Shown piece after piece: positions 9,113 to 17,059 of a DNA stretch of 55,613 nt. A program made the translations under genes and the position numbers. The notes under the pieces were generated by a model that was given only the letters and a program-made list of their open reading frames with translations, did no database searches and was not told the DNA's origin. Position 1 is the first letter of the stretch. Each line of letters starts with the position of its first letter. This DNA is from Symploca sp. SIO1C2 (lineage in GTDB: Bacteria; Cyanobacteriota; Cyanobacteriia; Cyanobacteriales; Coleofasciculaceae), in the NCBI GenBank assembly GCA_010672925.1, contig JAAHFP010000009.1, forward strand, positions 1 to 55,613, written 5' to 3'.

Positions 9113-9868
9113 CTAAGACTTGGGCAAACATTTTAGCGCCCATTGCATTTGACGGAGAATACCTCTGAGCATCGCTACTTCTGCTGCAGTGGGCTGAGCT
9201 CGATTAAACAGACGTCGGAGTTTTTCTAGGCGTGCTGGGGCAGTATGGGGATAAATATAGCCTATTTGCAGCAATAAAGCTTCTAGATGTTGATAGTAGC
9301 CTTCTAAAGCTTCCAAGGGAGCTGCATCAAGGGAGGGAGGAGTGGGAGTAGGAAAGTTGGAATCTTGAGGTTTTGATGATTGCTCTTGGGCAATTTGATA
9401 CAGTTCGTAACAACAAACCGCTACTGCCTGAGCCAAGTTGAGAGAAGGATATTCTGGATTAGCAGGAATACCGACAAACCGCTGGGCATAGTTGAGTTCA
9501 ACATTGCTCAATCCCCGATATTCAGGACCAAAAATCACCGCCGAGTCTACCGGTGCTTCCAGTAACCAGGGTAAAGCTGAACGGGGAGACTCTAGGGGAG
9601 TAGGGATGGCACGGGGACGAGCAGTAGTTGCGATCGCTCGCTGGCATCCTGTCAGGGCGGCGGGTATAGTTTCTACAACTTGAGCTGTTTCCAAAATATC
9701 CACTCCATGTACTGCCATATGCTGTGCTTCGATATCTAAAGGCTCACATTGAGGATTGACTAACACCAACTGAGACAGTCCCATATTTTTCATGACCCGG
9801 GCAACTGACCCTACATTCAAAGGGCCAGCTGGCTCTACTAGAATAATTTTTATTTGCGCTAATGCCAT
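9113..9868 (-). CDS. TrmJ-type tRNA 2'-O-methyltransferase (SpoU/TrmH superfamily)
   Basis: SPOUT-fold methyltransferase expected to methylate the ribose of nucleotide 32 in the tRNA anticodon loop using S-adenosylmethionine. Of 251 residues, the N-terminal motif VEPAGPLNVGSVARVMKNMG (11-30) is the SpoU motif 1. IFGPEYRGLSNVEL (about 112-125) is motif 2, and YPSLNLAQAVAVCCYEL (about 139-155) is motif 3, forming the trefoil-knot cofactor site. The C-terminal helical region (LEKLRRLFNRAQPT...) is characteristic of TrmJ rather than TrmL. It is monocistronic, with spacer repeats on both sides. Start ATG at 9868. Confidence 0.88.
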   Translation of the reverse strand: MALAQIKIILVEPAGPLNVGSVARVMKNMGLSQLVLVNPQCEPLDIEAQHMAVHGVDILETAQVVETIPAALTGCQRAIATTARPRAIPTPLESPRSALPWLLEAPVDSAVIFGPEYRGLSNVELNYAQRFVGIPANPEYPSLNLAQAVAVCCYELYQIAQEQSSKPQDSNFPTPTPPSLDAAPLEALEGYYQHLEALLLQIGYIYPHTAPARLEKLRRLFNRAQPTAAEVAMLRGILRQMQWALKCLPKS

Positions 9869-10024
9869 CTCAAGTTTTGCGGTTAGGGAGATAAAGTATC
9901 CCTTTGTTGGTAAGCATATTAATCGTAATCGCTATTGTGTCTAATTCCTTCATTTGTTGGATATGTTCTAACCTGATACCAAATCCGGTTGAGAACAAAG
10001 GTGTTACTTAGCCCCCAACTATGG

Positions 10025-10417
10025 TTAATTTGCTTTGGTTTTCTGCCAATCTTCCAACGCACTAATTACAAAGGTAGCTGCAGGATGGTCGAAGAATTGT
10101 TCTAAAGCTTTAGCGCCGCCTTCCTTCAGCGCACTGAGTATACGAGCTGTTAAATTTGGGTTGTTTTCAATTTGTGCGATCGCCTCAGTAGCTAATTTCT
10201 CTTTCTCGTCGTTTGTGTCGGTAGGATAAGACTTCTCTAACTGCTCTAGAAGCTGCTGAATATCGGCTGCTGCTTCTGCGAGGGTTTGTTTTTGTTCAGT
10301 TGTGTAGTTAGTTTGGTTAGTTTCTATGCGACTATTATCTTGAGCTATATTAATATTAGGATTGTTAGATTTGTTTATGCTGCTATTAAAAGTTACATTT
10401 TTGTCGTGGCTTGTCAT
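10025..10417 (-). CDS. Cyanobacterial conserved protein partnered with a pentapeptide-repeat gene
   Basis: 130 residues. The N-terminus (about 5-40) is Asn-rich, with NVTFNSSINKSNNPNINIAQ. It leads into a helical domain with QTLAEAAADIQQLLEQLEKSYP, AIAQIENNPNLTARILSALKEGG and a C-terminal FFDHPAATFVISALEDW. Proteins of this shape are common in cyanobacteria and are often fused to or beside pentapeptide-repeat proteins; their role is unknown to me. Its ATG overlaps the stop of the upstream gene by 4 bp, so translation is probably coupled. Its N-terminal segment is a near copy of the C-terminal tail of that upstream protein. Confidence 0.8.
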   Translation of the reverse strand: MTSHDKNVTFNSSINKSNNPNINIAQDNSRIETNQTNYTTEQKQTLAEAAADIQQLLEQLEKSYPTDTNDEKEKLATEAIAQIENNPNLTARILSALKEGGAKALEQFFDHPAATFVISALEDWQKTKAN

Positions 10418-10530
10418 TCTTTTTCTCCTTTATTTTGGTTGGTTTTTATCTGACTATCATCTTGAGCAATATTAATATTGGGATTGTCAGATTTGTTTAT
10501 GTGGTTATTGACAGTTACATTTGTCGGTCT
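10330..10530 (-). repeat. Direct repeat spanning the junction of the two genes
   Basis: About 85 bp at roughly 10322-10405 matches about 85 bp at roughly 10441-10525, in the same orientation and frame. It encodes the motif (N/D)NPNINIAQD(D/N)SxIxTNQ in both proteins. One copy ends the upstream protein and the other begins the downstream protein. Confidence 0.75.
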
Positions 10531-12276
10531 TTCCAAGACTTTCAAGAGGAACTCAGGGAGATCTGTTATAGACAGATTTTCATTTTGTTTCGATCCCAAC
10601 TTATTTTTTAGGTTCTCTTCTTCAGTTTTGTAGGTCTGATAAAACGTGTTTTCTACAGTGCTTGTGTCAATGTTTTCGGGAATTTCTATTTTAAACAGAA
10701 AATCTTCTCCTACCCTCTCCAATCCCTGGAACCTGGAATCTGTACTCTGCTTTAATTGCTCGATAGCAGCTCTCAAAGCTTGTTTATTATCATCACTGCG
10801 GATGAGCAATTGAATAGTTCCTTTATCTTTGCTGAAGATTTTTTCAAACTCCCCAGCTTTAAATGTTCGTGGGCTAGGAGGGAAACGACGATAACCCGCA
10901 TTGGGGTCAGGAAGTTTTTCTTGATAAATATATTCACATTTGACCTGACTGAGAATTGTTTCTTCATCAATACTCCAATCATGTATGCAAGCACCGGTTA
11001 AAGAAGCACCAGTTAAGTCTGCACCATTTAGCTTAGCTTGTTGTAATTTTGCGTGGGTCAACTTAGCATTACTTAGGTTTGCTTGATTGAGATTAGCTCC
11101 AGTAAAATTTGCCTCACGTAAATCTTTCTCTTCTAAATTTATTCCTTTGAGATTCAGATCATTAAATATCTTCTCTTTATTTTTTAATTTTTGTCCCAAA
11201 ATTAATTTTTGAACCTTTGAATACTTAAGATAGCTATTGCCTACATAAGCATATTCTAGTTGATTGACTCTATTCCAAACAGTTCTTTTGATTTTTGCAT
11301 TTTTGAAGTTTGCACCTCTGAGAGCTGCTGAATTAAAGGCAACATTTGTTAAATTAGCACCCTTAAAAATAGTACCTCCACGAGTTACAAACTGAATATA
11401 TATCTTCCACAACCATTTAAATCTCTTCCCTTCAGATATTGCTGTTTTAGCAAACAAACAACCAAAAATTGCCCCAATGATTGCTCCAAAGATTCCGAAA
11501 CTAGATTGGCTAGTCTTAACTCCTGAAATCTGTCTTATTAAATCAGATACATGCTCTTCTAAAGCTTCGAGTTTAACTTCAAATAAACCAATATATGCCA
11601 GTAGAAATAAGAATGCTAATGTAGACCAAATAACTCCACCAAAATCATCTTGATCATCAGTTGTTACTAGTGCTACTATTGTGCCGAATAAAACCATAAG
11701 CATCATAATAATTCCCACATTTACATGCACAGTAACAAATGAGGCATTAGATTTCCAAATCAGTAGAACTGTTCGTATAGCTACAGTAAGAACAACCGAC
11801 CAAATTCCAACAATCAATGAAATTAAAATATAGTTTTTTTTATGATAAAAACCAGAAAAATATATTAAAAATGTACTAATTATAGCTGTTGGAAATGCTG
11901 ACAACAAACACAGGACTACAGAAGATAAAATTACAAAAACAGACCAAGAGCGACTTAAACCTGCTCTTGCCCCAGTGAAGTCTGCACCAATAAGTTCAGC
12001 ATCCGTAAAATTTACTCCTTGGATATTGGCATAACTAAAATTTACTTTAGGGGGTGAAGCATCATCATCAACAAAGATATTGGTAAAATTTGCTTCTCGA
12101 AGATTTGCTCCTTGAAAATTGGCTCCCTGAAGTTCAGCATTGCTAAAGTCTACCTTTTGAAGATTTGCCTTAGAGAAGTTTGCTCCTCGCAGGTTGGCAT
12201 TTCTAAAAAATTTCTTTCCTCTTAAATCTTGTCCACTGAAGTTCTGATTTGTTAAATCCTTACTCATGACATGCAT
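10414..12276 (-). CDS. Pentapeptide-repeat membrane protein with Asn-rich C-terminal tail
   Basis: 620 residues. The N-terminal pentapeptide repeats of A(N/D)Lxx type (about 5-100: NLRGANFSKANLQKVDFSNA and on) form a right-handed quadrilateral helix. Then come about four to five hydrophobic segments (about 110-290), a second pentapeptide block (about 298-430: ANLNQANLSNAKLTHAKLQQ), and a mixed alpha/beta stretch (about 470-550). The tail (about 585-613) reads TNVTVNNHINKSDNPNINIA. The tail is repeated at the start of the next gene. Probably an integral membrane scaffold; the ligand is unknown. Base composition is AT-richer than most neighbours. Start ATG at 12276; a second ATG (MSKDL) follows two codons later. 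Confidence 0.88.
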   Translation of the reverse strand: MHVMSKDLTNQNFSGQDLRGKKFFRNANLRGANFSKANLQKVDFSNAELQGANFQGANLREANFTNIFVDDDASPPKVNFSYANIQGVNFTDAELIGADFTGARAGLSRSWSVFVILSSVVLCLLSAFPTAIISTFLIYFSGFYHKKNYILISLIVGIWSVVLTVAIRTVLLIWKSNASFVTVHVNVGIIMMLMVLFGTIVALVTTDDQDDFGGVIWSTLAFLFLLAYIGLFEVKLEALEEHVSDLIRQISGVKTSQSSFGIFGAIIGAIFGCLFAKTAISEGKRFKWLWKIYIQFVTRGGTIFKGANLTNVAFNSAALRGANFKNAKIKRTVWNRVNQLEYAYVGNSYLKYSKVQKLILGQKLKNKEKIFNDLNLKGINLEEKDLREANFTGANLNQANLSNAKLTHAKLQQAKLNGADLTGASLTGACIHDWSIDEETILSQVKCEYIYQEKLPDPNAGYRRFPPSPRTFKAGEFEKIFSKDKGTIQLLIRSDDNKQALRAAIEQLKQSTDSRFQGLERVGEDFLFKIEIPENIDTSTVENTFYQTYKTEEENLKNKLGSKQNENLSITDLPEFLLKVLERPTNVTVNNHINKSDNPNINIAQDDSQIKTNQNKGEKE

Positions 12277-12665
12277 TTCTCTATCTAAAAGTCTCTCAGA
12301 GCGATAATTTTATTGGAGCCCATCTCCCTCTTTAGATAAATAAACTTATTTGCTTTTTCTATTTATACCATATATCTTTCTTGGGAAAGATGTCTATTAT
12401 TTCATCGTGAAAGCGATTGATTTTTGAGCTTAAGGATTGTCGTACTTCGGAGTTGTCACCGGGAACTAGTCTCATTCTCTCGATTTCTTTAACTTATTCA
12501 GCAAGCCCTAACGGATGAGCGAAAAAAAGGTGGGGGAAATGATAAAGAGACGCGGAGAATTGAAATCCCACGTAAAATTTCGTTCACCCAGCCCTAACTA
12601 AACCTGCCCTTTGTATATTTAATAATTCTTTACAATAGAACTAGATAATCTATAGCTAACTCAAT
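12277..12665. repeat. Spacer with family I element (12513-12589)
   Basis: No gene is recognised. A 77-bp element runs from GGATGAGCGAAAAAAAGGTG at 12513 to AAATTTCGTTCACCC at 12589. Its ends match those of the 8952-9103 element, reversed, while its middle differs. The upstream part is AT-rich and would contain the promoter of the pentapeptide gene. Confidence 0.6.
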
Positions 12666-12818
12666 ATGGCACGCCAACGCTCCAAATCTGACCTACCCAG
12701 CAAAATCTGTCCTGTGTGTGGACGCCCCTTCACTTGGCGCAAAAAATGGGCAGACTGTTGGGATGAAGTTAAGTATTGCTCACAACGCTGCCGCCGAAGG
12801 AAATCAGAGGCAAGATGA
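12666..12818 (+). CDS. DUF2256 small zinc-binding protein
   Basis: A 50-residue protein starting ATG at 12666 and ending TGA at 12816-12818. It has the DUF2256 pattern: basic N-terminus, [16 protein letters not shown], then [12 protein letters not shown]. The two Cys pairs (CPVC and CSQRC) should bind one zinc. Relatives are often beside photolyase/cryptochrome genes; none is present here. Function unknown. Confidence 0.85.
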   Translation: MARQRSKSDLPSKICPVCGRPFTWRKKWADCWDEVKYCSQRCRRRKSEAR

Positions 12819-12863
12819 TACTAAATAGATGCCCCCGTCGTCTTCGGCAAACCGTGAAATCCT

Positions 12864-12891
12864 GTAGAGACGTTGCATGCAACGTCTCTAC
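12864..12891. repeat. Perfect 28-bp palindrome, family E, copy 1
   Basis: Arms GTAGAGACG/CGTCTCTAC around a TTGCATGCAA centre. It sits within a longer repeat that includes AAACCGTGAAATCC on the left and CCGGATTTGGTATCA on the right (12919-12934). It matches the palindrome at 34040-34067, whose centre differs by compensating changes. Confidence 0.8.
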
Positions 12892-12994
12892 AATCTGGAC
12901 ATAAAGGGTTTATGTGTGCCGGATTTGGTATCAGAAGCAGGTATGATGAGCTTTGTTCTAGAACCGAAAAATTTCTCCTGAAGCAAGAACATAG

Positions 12995-13939
12995 ATGTCA
13001 GCAAATCAAATAAAACCCAAACTTATTATCCACGGTGGTGCTGGAAGTTCCCTTAAAGGCAAAGGGGGAATTGAAGCAGTGCGCCGTTCCCTCAGTAGTA
13101 TTGTCGAAGAAGTCTATGCTCTCTTGCTAACTGGAACTAAAGCTAGCGAAGCGGTGGTAAAAGGTTGTCAACTGCTCGAAGATGAACCTCGCTTTAATGC
13201 TGGTACCGGTTCTGTACTGCAATCAGATGGGCAAATCCGCATGAGTGCTGCATTGATGGAGGGTGAGTCTCAGCGGTTCAGCGGTGTGATTAATGTTTCC
13301 CGTGTCAAAAATCCGATTAACGTGGCTAAGGTGCTGCAAGATGCGGATGACCGTGTACTTTCAGATTATGGGGCAGCAGAATTGCTCAGAGAGCTTAATC
13401 TGCCAGTTTACAACCCTTTAACGGATCTGCGGTTGCAGGAGTGGATGGAGGAGAGAAAAGACAATTTCCAACGGAATATGGCAGGAGTTATTGCTGAAGA
13501 ATCTAACAGTGGCAGAGGCACAATCGGTGTGGTTGCCTTAGATAACCAAGGATGCATAGCAGCAGCAACTTCCACTGGAGGCAAGGGCTTTGAACGGATT
13601 GGTCGTGTTAGTGACTCCGCTATGCCAGCAGGTAACTATGCTACCAGTAAAGCAGCAGTTAGTTGTACTGGTATCGGAGAAGACATTATTGATGAGTGTT
13701 TAGCCGCAAGAATTGTGGTGAGGGTGACAGATGGTTTATCCCTAGCTGAAGCCATGCAGCGTTCTTTTACAGAAGCTAAAGAGCGTCAGCGAGATTTTGG
13801 AGCGATCGCAATTGATGCTACAGGTGCTATTGTTTGGGGAAAAACTTGTGAAATCTTGATTGCTGCTTATCATAACGGTGAGCAAATAGGAGATACACTG
13901 GACTGGACTGGGGAGCAACTCACTGGTTTTTCCAAGTAG
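12995..13939 (+). CDS. Isoaspartyl peptidase / plant-type L-asparaginase
   Basis: Ntn-hydrolase precursor that cleaves itself into two subunits and removes isoaspartyl residues from peptides or hydrolyses asparagine. At 314 residues it is the usual length. The N-terminal LIIHGGAGS (10-18) and FNAGTGSVLQSDG (68-79) match the family. The autocleavage site is Gly175-Thr176 in SGRGTIGVVALD, making Thr176 the new N-terminal nucleophile. The later TGIGEDII and SATGG-type glycine motifs (STGGKGFERIGRVSDSA) complete the active site. Start ATG at 12995. It stands alone, downstream of the palindromic repeat. Confidence 0.95.
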   Translation: MSANQIKPKLIIHGGAGSSLKGKGGIEAVRRSLSSIVEEVYALLLTGTKASEAVVKGCQLLEDEPRFNAGTGSVLQSDGQIRMSAALMEGESQRFSGVINVSRVKNPINVAKVLQDADDRVLSDYGAAELLRELNLPVYNPLTDLRLQEWMEERKDNFQRNMAGVIAEESNSGRGTIGVVALDNQGCIAAATSTGGKGFERIGRVSDSAMPAGNYATSKAAVSCTGIGEDIIDECLAARIVVRVTDGLSLAEAMQRSFTEAKERQRDFGAIAIDATGAIVWGKTCEILIAAYHNGEQIGDTLDWTGEQLTGFSK

Positions 13940-14105
13940 ACATCTAGCATCAATTCACCAAAGGGTATTCGCGTACAGTGTTCTCGAAGAGTAGCATTAG
14001 CTCTAGAAAACCCTAATCTTGAATTTCTGGAGCAATCTCCCAGAAAATTCTACTGTCAAATCTGCCCCGACAATTGCCGATTCTTGAGTCAGAGGAAACA
14101 CAACA

Positions 14106-14582
14106 ATGGAACGTCGTAAATTTTTAGGATGGGTTGGAGTTGGTGTAATGGCAAGTTCCCTGCCAGTAGTCATCGCCGCCTGTAGTAATACAGAGGAATC
14201 AGCGGCTAATGATCAACCAACCGATGCACAAGCAACTGGTAAATCAACCCCAGTAGCTGCTGAGTCCACCGTGCGAGAGGATGGATTTACATCTTTTGGT
14301 ACAACGGAAGAATTAGACGAAAAAGTAACAATTCTAGACAAGGAAGCAGGAGTTTTAGTACTGCGCAATCCTGAAACTAAGCAAATCTCAGCAGTAAACC
14401 CCAAATGCCCCCATCAAGGTTGTATTGTCAAGTGGGATGCCGAGGAGAAATATTTAGATTGCCCCTGTCATGGTTCTAAGTTTGATGCTGCTGGTGGATT
14501 ACTTGAAGGACCTGCCGTTGATGACTTGTCAATTTACGAAGTTAAAGAAGAAGACGATTTAGTTCTAGTTAAATTGAGTTAG
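14106..14582 (+). CDS. Tat-exported Rieske [2Fe-2S] protein, possible lipoprotein
   Basis: 158 residues. The N-terminus MERRKFLGWVGVGVMASS is a twin-arginine signal, followed by VVIAAC26, which fits a lipobox. The rest carries the Rieske cluster motif: C101-P-H103 and C119-x-x-H122 as cluster ligands, with C106 and C121 as the usual disulphide pair. It lacks the long membrane helix and length of the cytochrome b6f PetC protein, so it is a stand-alone Rieske ferredoxin of unknown partner, probably anchored at the outer face of a membrane. Export should need TatC, encoded at 5305. Start ATG at 14106. Confidence 0.9.
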   Translation: MERRKFLGWVGVGVMASSLPVVIAACSNTEESAANDQPTDAQATGKSTPVAAESTVREDGFTSFGTTEELDEKVTILDKEAGVLVLRNPETKQISAVNPKCPHQGCIVKWDAEEKYLDCPCHGSKFDAAGGLLEGPAVDDLSIYEVKEEDDLVLVKLS

Positions 14583-14597
14583 TAGAAGAAAGGACCA

Positions 14598-14787
14598 ACC
14601 CCTAGCCCCTCCCAGGAGGGGAACCGGAGGAGATGGGGAGACGGGGAGATGGGGGAGACAAAGGAGACAAGGGAGACAAGGGAGACAAGGTGGATATTTC
14701 CAAATGACAAACAACAAACAACAAACAACCAACAACAAATAACCAACAACAAACAACAAACAACAAACAACAAATAACAAATAACAA
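14598..14787. repeat. Spacer palindrome, GGGAGACAA array and AACAAAC array
   Basis: A CCTCCC-AGGAGGGG palindrome (14605-14630) is followed by a 9-bp GGGAGACAA array (14655-14692) and by AACAAAC/AACAAAT heptamers (14705-14785) running to the next start codon. Reverse-strand open frames here encode only low-complexity peptides. Confidence 0.75.
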
Positions 14788-15663
14788 ATGAGAATCACCA
14801 AACTCTGTGCCTTTTCTTTAGGTATTTTCTGTTTGTGCTCTTTCCCAGCTTGTGCTCATCCTCTTCATACTATTCCTCAGAATGAGCAGCCACAGCTAAA
14901 CCAAGAAGGGATATTAGAGGAACTAGCTAAGGCAGATGTGGTGTATTTGGGGGAAACTCACAGCAGTGAGTCAGATCATGAAGCTCAACTGGAAATCTTG
15001 CAAGCACTCTACCAGGACAACCCAAAAATTGCCCTGGGGATGGAGATGTTTCAGCGACCTTTTCAGGAGAAAATTGACCAGTACCTAACAGGGGAAATTA
15101 CTGAAGCTGAGTTAATCGAGCAAACTGAATATGAGCAGCGCTGGGGTTTTCCTTGGGAATACTATGCCCCCCTCCTCCGCTTCGCAAAAGCTAAGCAACT
15201 AAAAGTTTTAGCTTTGAATACTCCCGCTGAAATCACTCGCAAAGTTGCTCGTCAAGGTTTAGCAAGTCTTACTCCTGCTGAAAAGCAATATATCCCACCT
15301 CTGTCGGAAATCAATACGGATAATGCCAGCTACCGTGAGATGATTCAGAAAGTCTATGAAGCTCATGCTCACGCAGGCCATGGTAACAGTGATGGTTTTG
15401 AGCGATTTTTCACTGCGCAGGTTTTGTGGGACGAAACCATGGCTCAGAAGATTGCCCAATTTTATCAAGCTAACTCAGACCACCAAGTAGTAGTAATTGC
15501 TGGTAGAGGTCACATTGTCTATGGCTATGGCATACCTAGCCGGGTAGCAAGACGGATTGAGGATAATCAATTAGTGCAGCGTTCAGTTTTATTTGGGGAT
15601 GCGGTGGATCAACTACCAGATCAAGGGGAGGAAATCGCAGATTACTTTTGGCAACATCAATAA
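14788..15663 (+). CDS. ChaN-family (haem-binding-like) exported protein
   Basis: 291 residues with an N-terminal signal peptide (hydrophobic 5-20, ending FPACAHP, possibly lipidated). The ChaN (DUF399) domain begins at about 40, with ADVVYLGETHSSESDH, ALGMEMFQRPFQ, QTEYEQRWGFPWEYYAPLL, FFTAQVLWDETMA and the final VVVIAGRGHIVYGYGIPSR. In Campylobacter the founding member binds haem and supports iron uptake. Here the catalytic-looking Glu/His clusters are kept, so either haem binding or an enzymatic role is possible. Start ATG at 14788, directly after the repeat array. Confidence 0.88.
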   Translation: MRITKLCAFSLGIFCLCSFPACAHPLHTIPQNEQPQLNQEGILEELAKADVVYLGETHSSESDHEAQLEILQALYQDNPKIALGMEMFQRPFQEKIDQYLTGEITEAELIEQTEYEQRWGFPWEYYAPLLRFAKAKQLKVLALNTPAEITRKVARQGLASLTPAEKQYIPPLSEINTDNASYREMIQKVYEAHAHAGHGNSDGFERFFTAQVLWDETMAQKIAQFYQANSDHQVVVIAGRGHIVYGYGIPSRVARRIEDNQLVQRSVLFGDAVDQLPDQGEEIADYFWQHQ

Positions 15664-15799
15664 GTGGACGGGGGGACGGGGGGACACGGAGACGCGGAGA
15701 GAGAGATTTTCATCCTCAATCTAAAATCTCAAGCCTTGTTTCTTCAGAGAGTATAGTAAACATGAACACAAAAAATTTATTAGATATAAGGAAAAAGTC

Positions 15800-16222
15800 A
15801 TGGTTGCAAGCTCTAATGCCAAACAACTCATTAAAATCTTGATTGGTGCAGCATGGATAGACGGTAAAGTACAGATAGAGGAACGAGAATATCTCCATCG
15901 AGTGGCAAAGCAAGCAGAAGTTGCTGATGATCCAGAGATTAAACCTTTATTAAATGAACTAAGAGCTGTATCCGTTGACGAATGCTATAAGTGGATAGAG
16001 GAGTATCTGGGAGATAGCCCTAGCCAGGAAGATTATCAGCAGATGATCGAAGCCCTAAGCGCCTTAATTTACAGTGATGGTGATGTTGATACTGAAGAAG
16101 CAAAACTACTAAATCGCTTGGAACTTCTCAATCCAGCTAACGAGTCGCCAAAGTCTGCTTCCAACAAAGTCCTCAAAACTATCCAAAATATCTACCGCCG
16201 ATGGATTGATAAACAAGGGTGA
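15800..16222 (+). CDS. TerB-like helical protein
   Basis: 140 residues, mostly helical. The TerB-like pattern appears twice: LIKILIGAAWIDGKVQIEER (about 9-28) and MIEALSALIYSDGDVDTEEA (about 78-97), both with acidic D-G-x-(V)-x-x-E-E stretches that may bind metal. TerB proteins are linked to tellurite resistance and membrane stress, but the true role of cyanobacterial members is not known. Start ATG at 15800. There is a spacing of about 135 bp from the ChaN gene. Confidence 0.8.
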   Translation: MVASSNAKQLIKILIGAAWIDGKVQIEEREYLHRVAKQAEVADDPEIKPLLNELRAVSVDECYKWIEEYLGDSPSQEDYQQMIEALSALIYSDGDVDTEEAKLLNRLELLNPANESPKSASNKVLKTIQNIYRRWIDKQG

Positions 16223-16338
16223 GCCAGGTAATCCTCCAGGAAACTAGTTTTCACTAGGGCAGTATGGCCAAAATAACCCAAAGCGTGAAAAAAGCTTTCT
16301 TACCTCCTGCCTCCTGCCTCCTGCCTTTTCTCGATCAG

Positions 16339-16412
16339 GGCGAACGACGGGACTCGAACCCGCGAATGGTGGAACCACAATCCACTGCCTTAACCACTTG
16401 GCTACGCTCGCC
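16339..16412 (-). tRNA. tRNA-His (GTG anticodon)
   Basis: Read on the minus strand it folds as a full cloverleaf. The acceptor stem GGCGAGCG pairs with CGTTCGCC over 8 bp, including the extra G(-1):C73 pair diagnostic of tRNA-His. The anticodon loop TTGTGGT carries GTG, and the T arm contains GGTTCGAGTCCC. CCA is not encoded; the genome continues CTG. Confidence 0.97.
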
Positions 16413-16530
16413 ATTGCGTTTTTGATTGTAACATTAGCCGTGCTGGTTGATCTACTATTTTGATCCAATTCATCAGGAAATTTAGTATACCAGAATGTAG
16501 TTATAGCTATGTAGGCAGTAAAGAACTATA

Positions 16531-16929
16531 ATGAAAGGTTTACCAGTTTTGGCGGTACTTGGTGGATTAGCTCTAGTAGGACTAGGAACCGTAATGGCAG
16601 TGACTAATCCTCACCAGGATGGCTATGATGACTATGCTGTTGAGCGATTGAGTACCTATCTCAAAGAAGAAGCATGTAGCCAAGTACCTCAACTTCCTCA
16701 AGTGGAGGACTTTCTCCAGCGTCAATGCAAATCCCTCGTTGACACAGCACGTCCCCAAATTAAGCAAATTCTTTCGGAAAAGACAGAACGACAAAACTTT
16801 CTTCTGTTCAGCATTTATCGCACTGACTTAAATATTAGTCCCTCACTGCCTGCTTATCATGTTGAAACAGTGGGAGTTTTTCAGAAATTTTACATTTACC
16901 AGTTAGAGGAACAGGGAGTAGGGGAATAA
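16531..16929 (+). CDS. DUF4359 membrane-anchored protein
   Basis: 132 residues, with one N-terminal hydrophobic helix (about 4-26: LPVLAVLGGLALVGLGTVMA), then TNPHQDGYDDYAVERLSTYL, a Cys-containing stretch (C49 and C66, possibly a disulphide), and the typical RQNFLLFSIYRTDL near 90-104. This matches the cyanobacterial DUF4359 family, probably facing the periplasm or lumen. Function unknown. Start ATG at 16531. It is followed by a spacer in which ATTTTAGCTGTGCCACG (about 17000-17016) matches the element end seen at 20512. Confidence 0.82.
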   Translation: MKGLPVLAVLGGLALVGLGTVMAVTNPHQDGYDDYAVERLSTYLKEEACSQVPQLPQVEDFLQRQCKSLVDTARPQIKQILSEKTERQNFLLFSIYRTDLNISPSLPAYHVETVGVFQKFYIYQLEEQGVGE

Positions 16930-17059
16930 AGACGCGGAGACGCGGGGACGCCAAGTGTGGGAAGATGGAGATAGGTCGAGACGAAAATCTATTCCCTCAT
17001 TTTAGCTGTGCCACGCTATTAGGTTAAATCTAAAATCTAAAATCTAAAATTTAACACCA

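Noticed and set aside
14565-14801. Hydrophobic open frames on the minus strand (LLFVVCCLLF type)
   Set aside because: Three frames of the same AACAAAC heptamer array give similar low-complexity peptides, so it is an artefact of the repeat.
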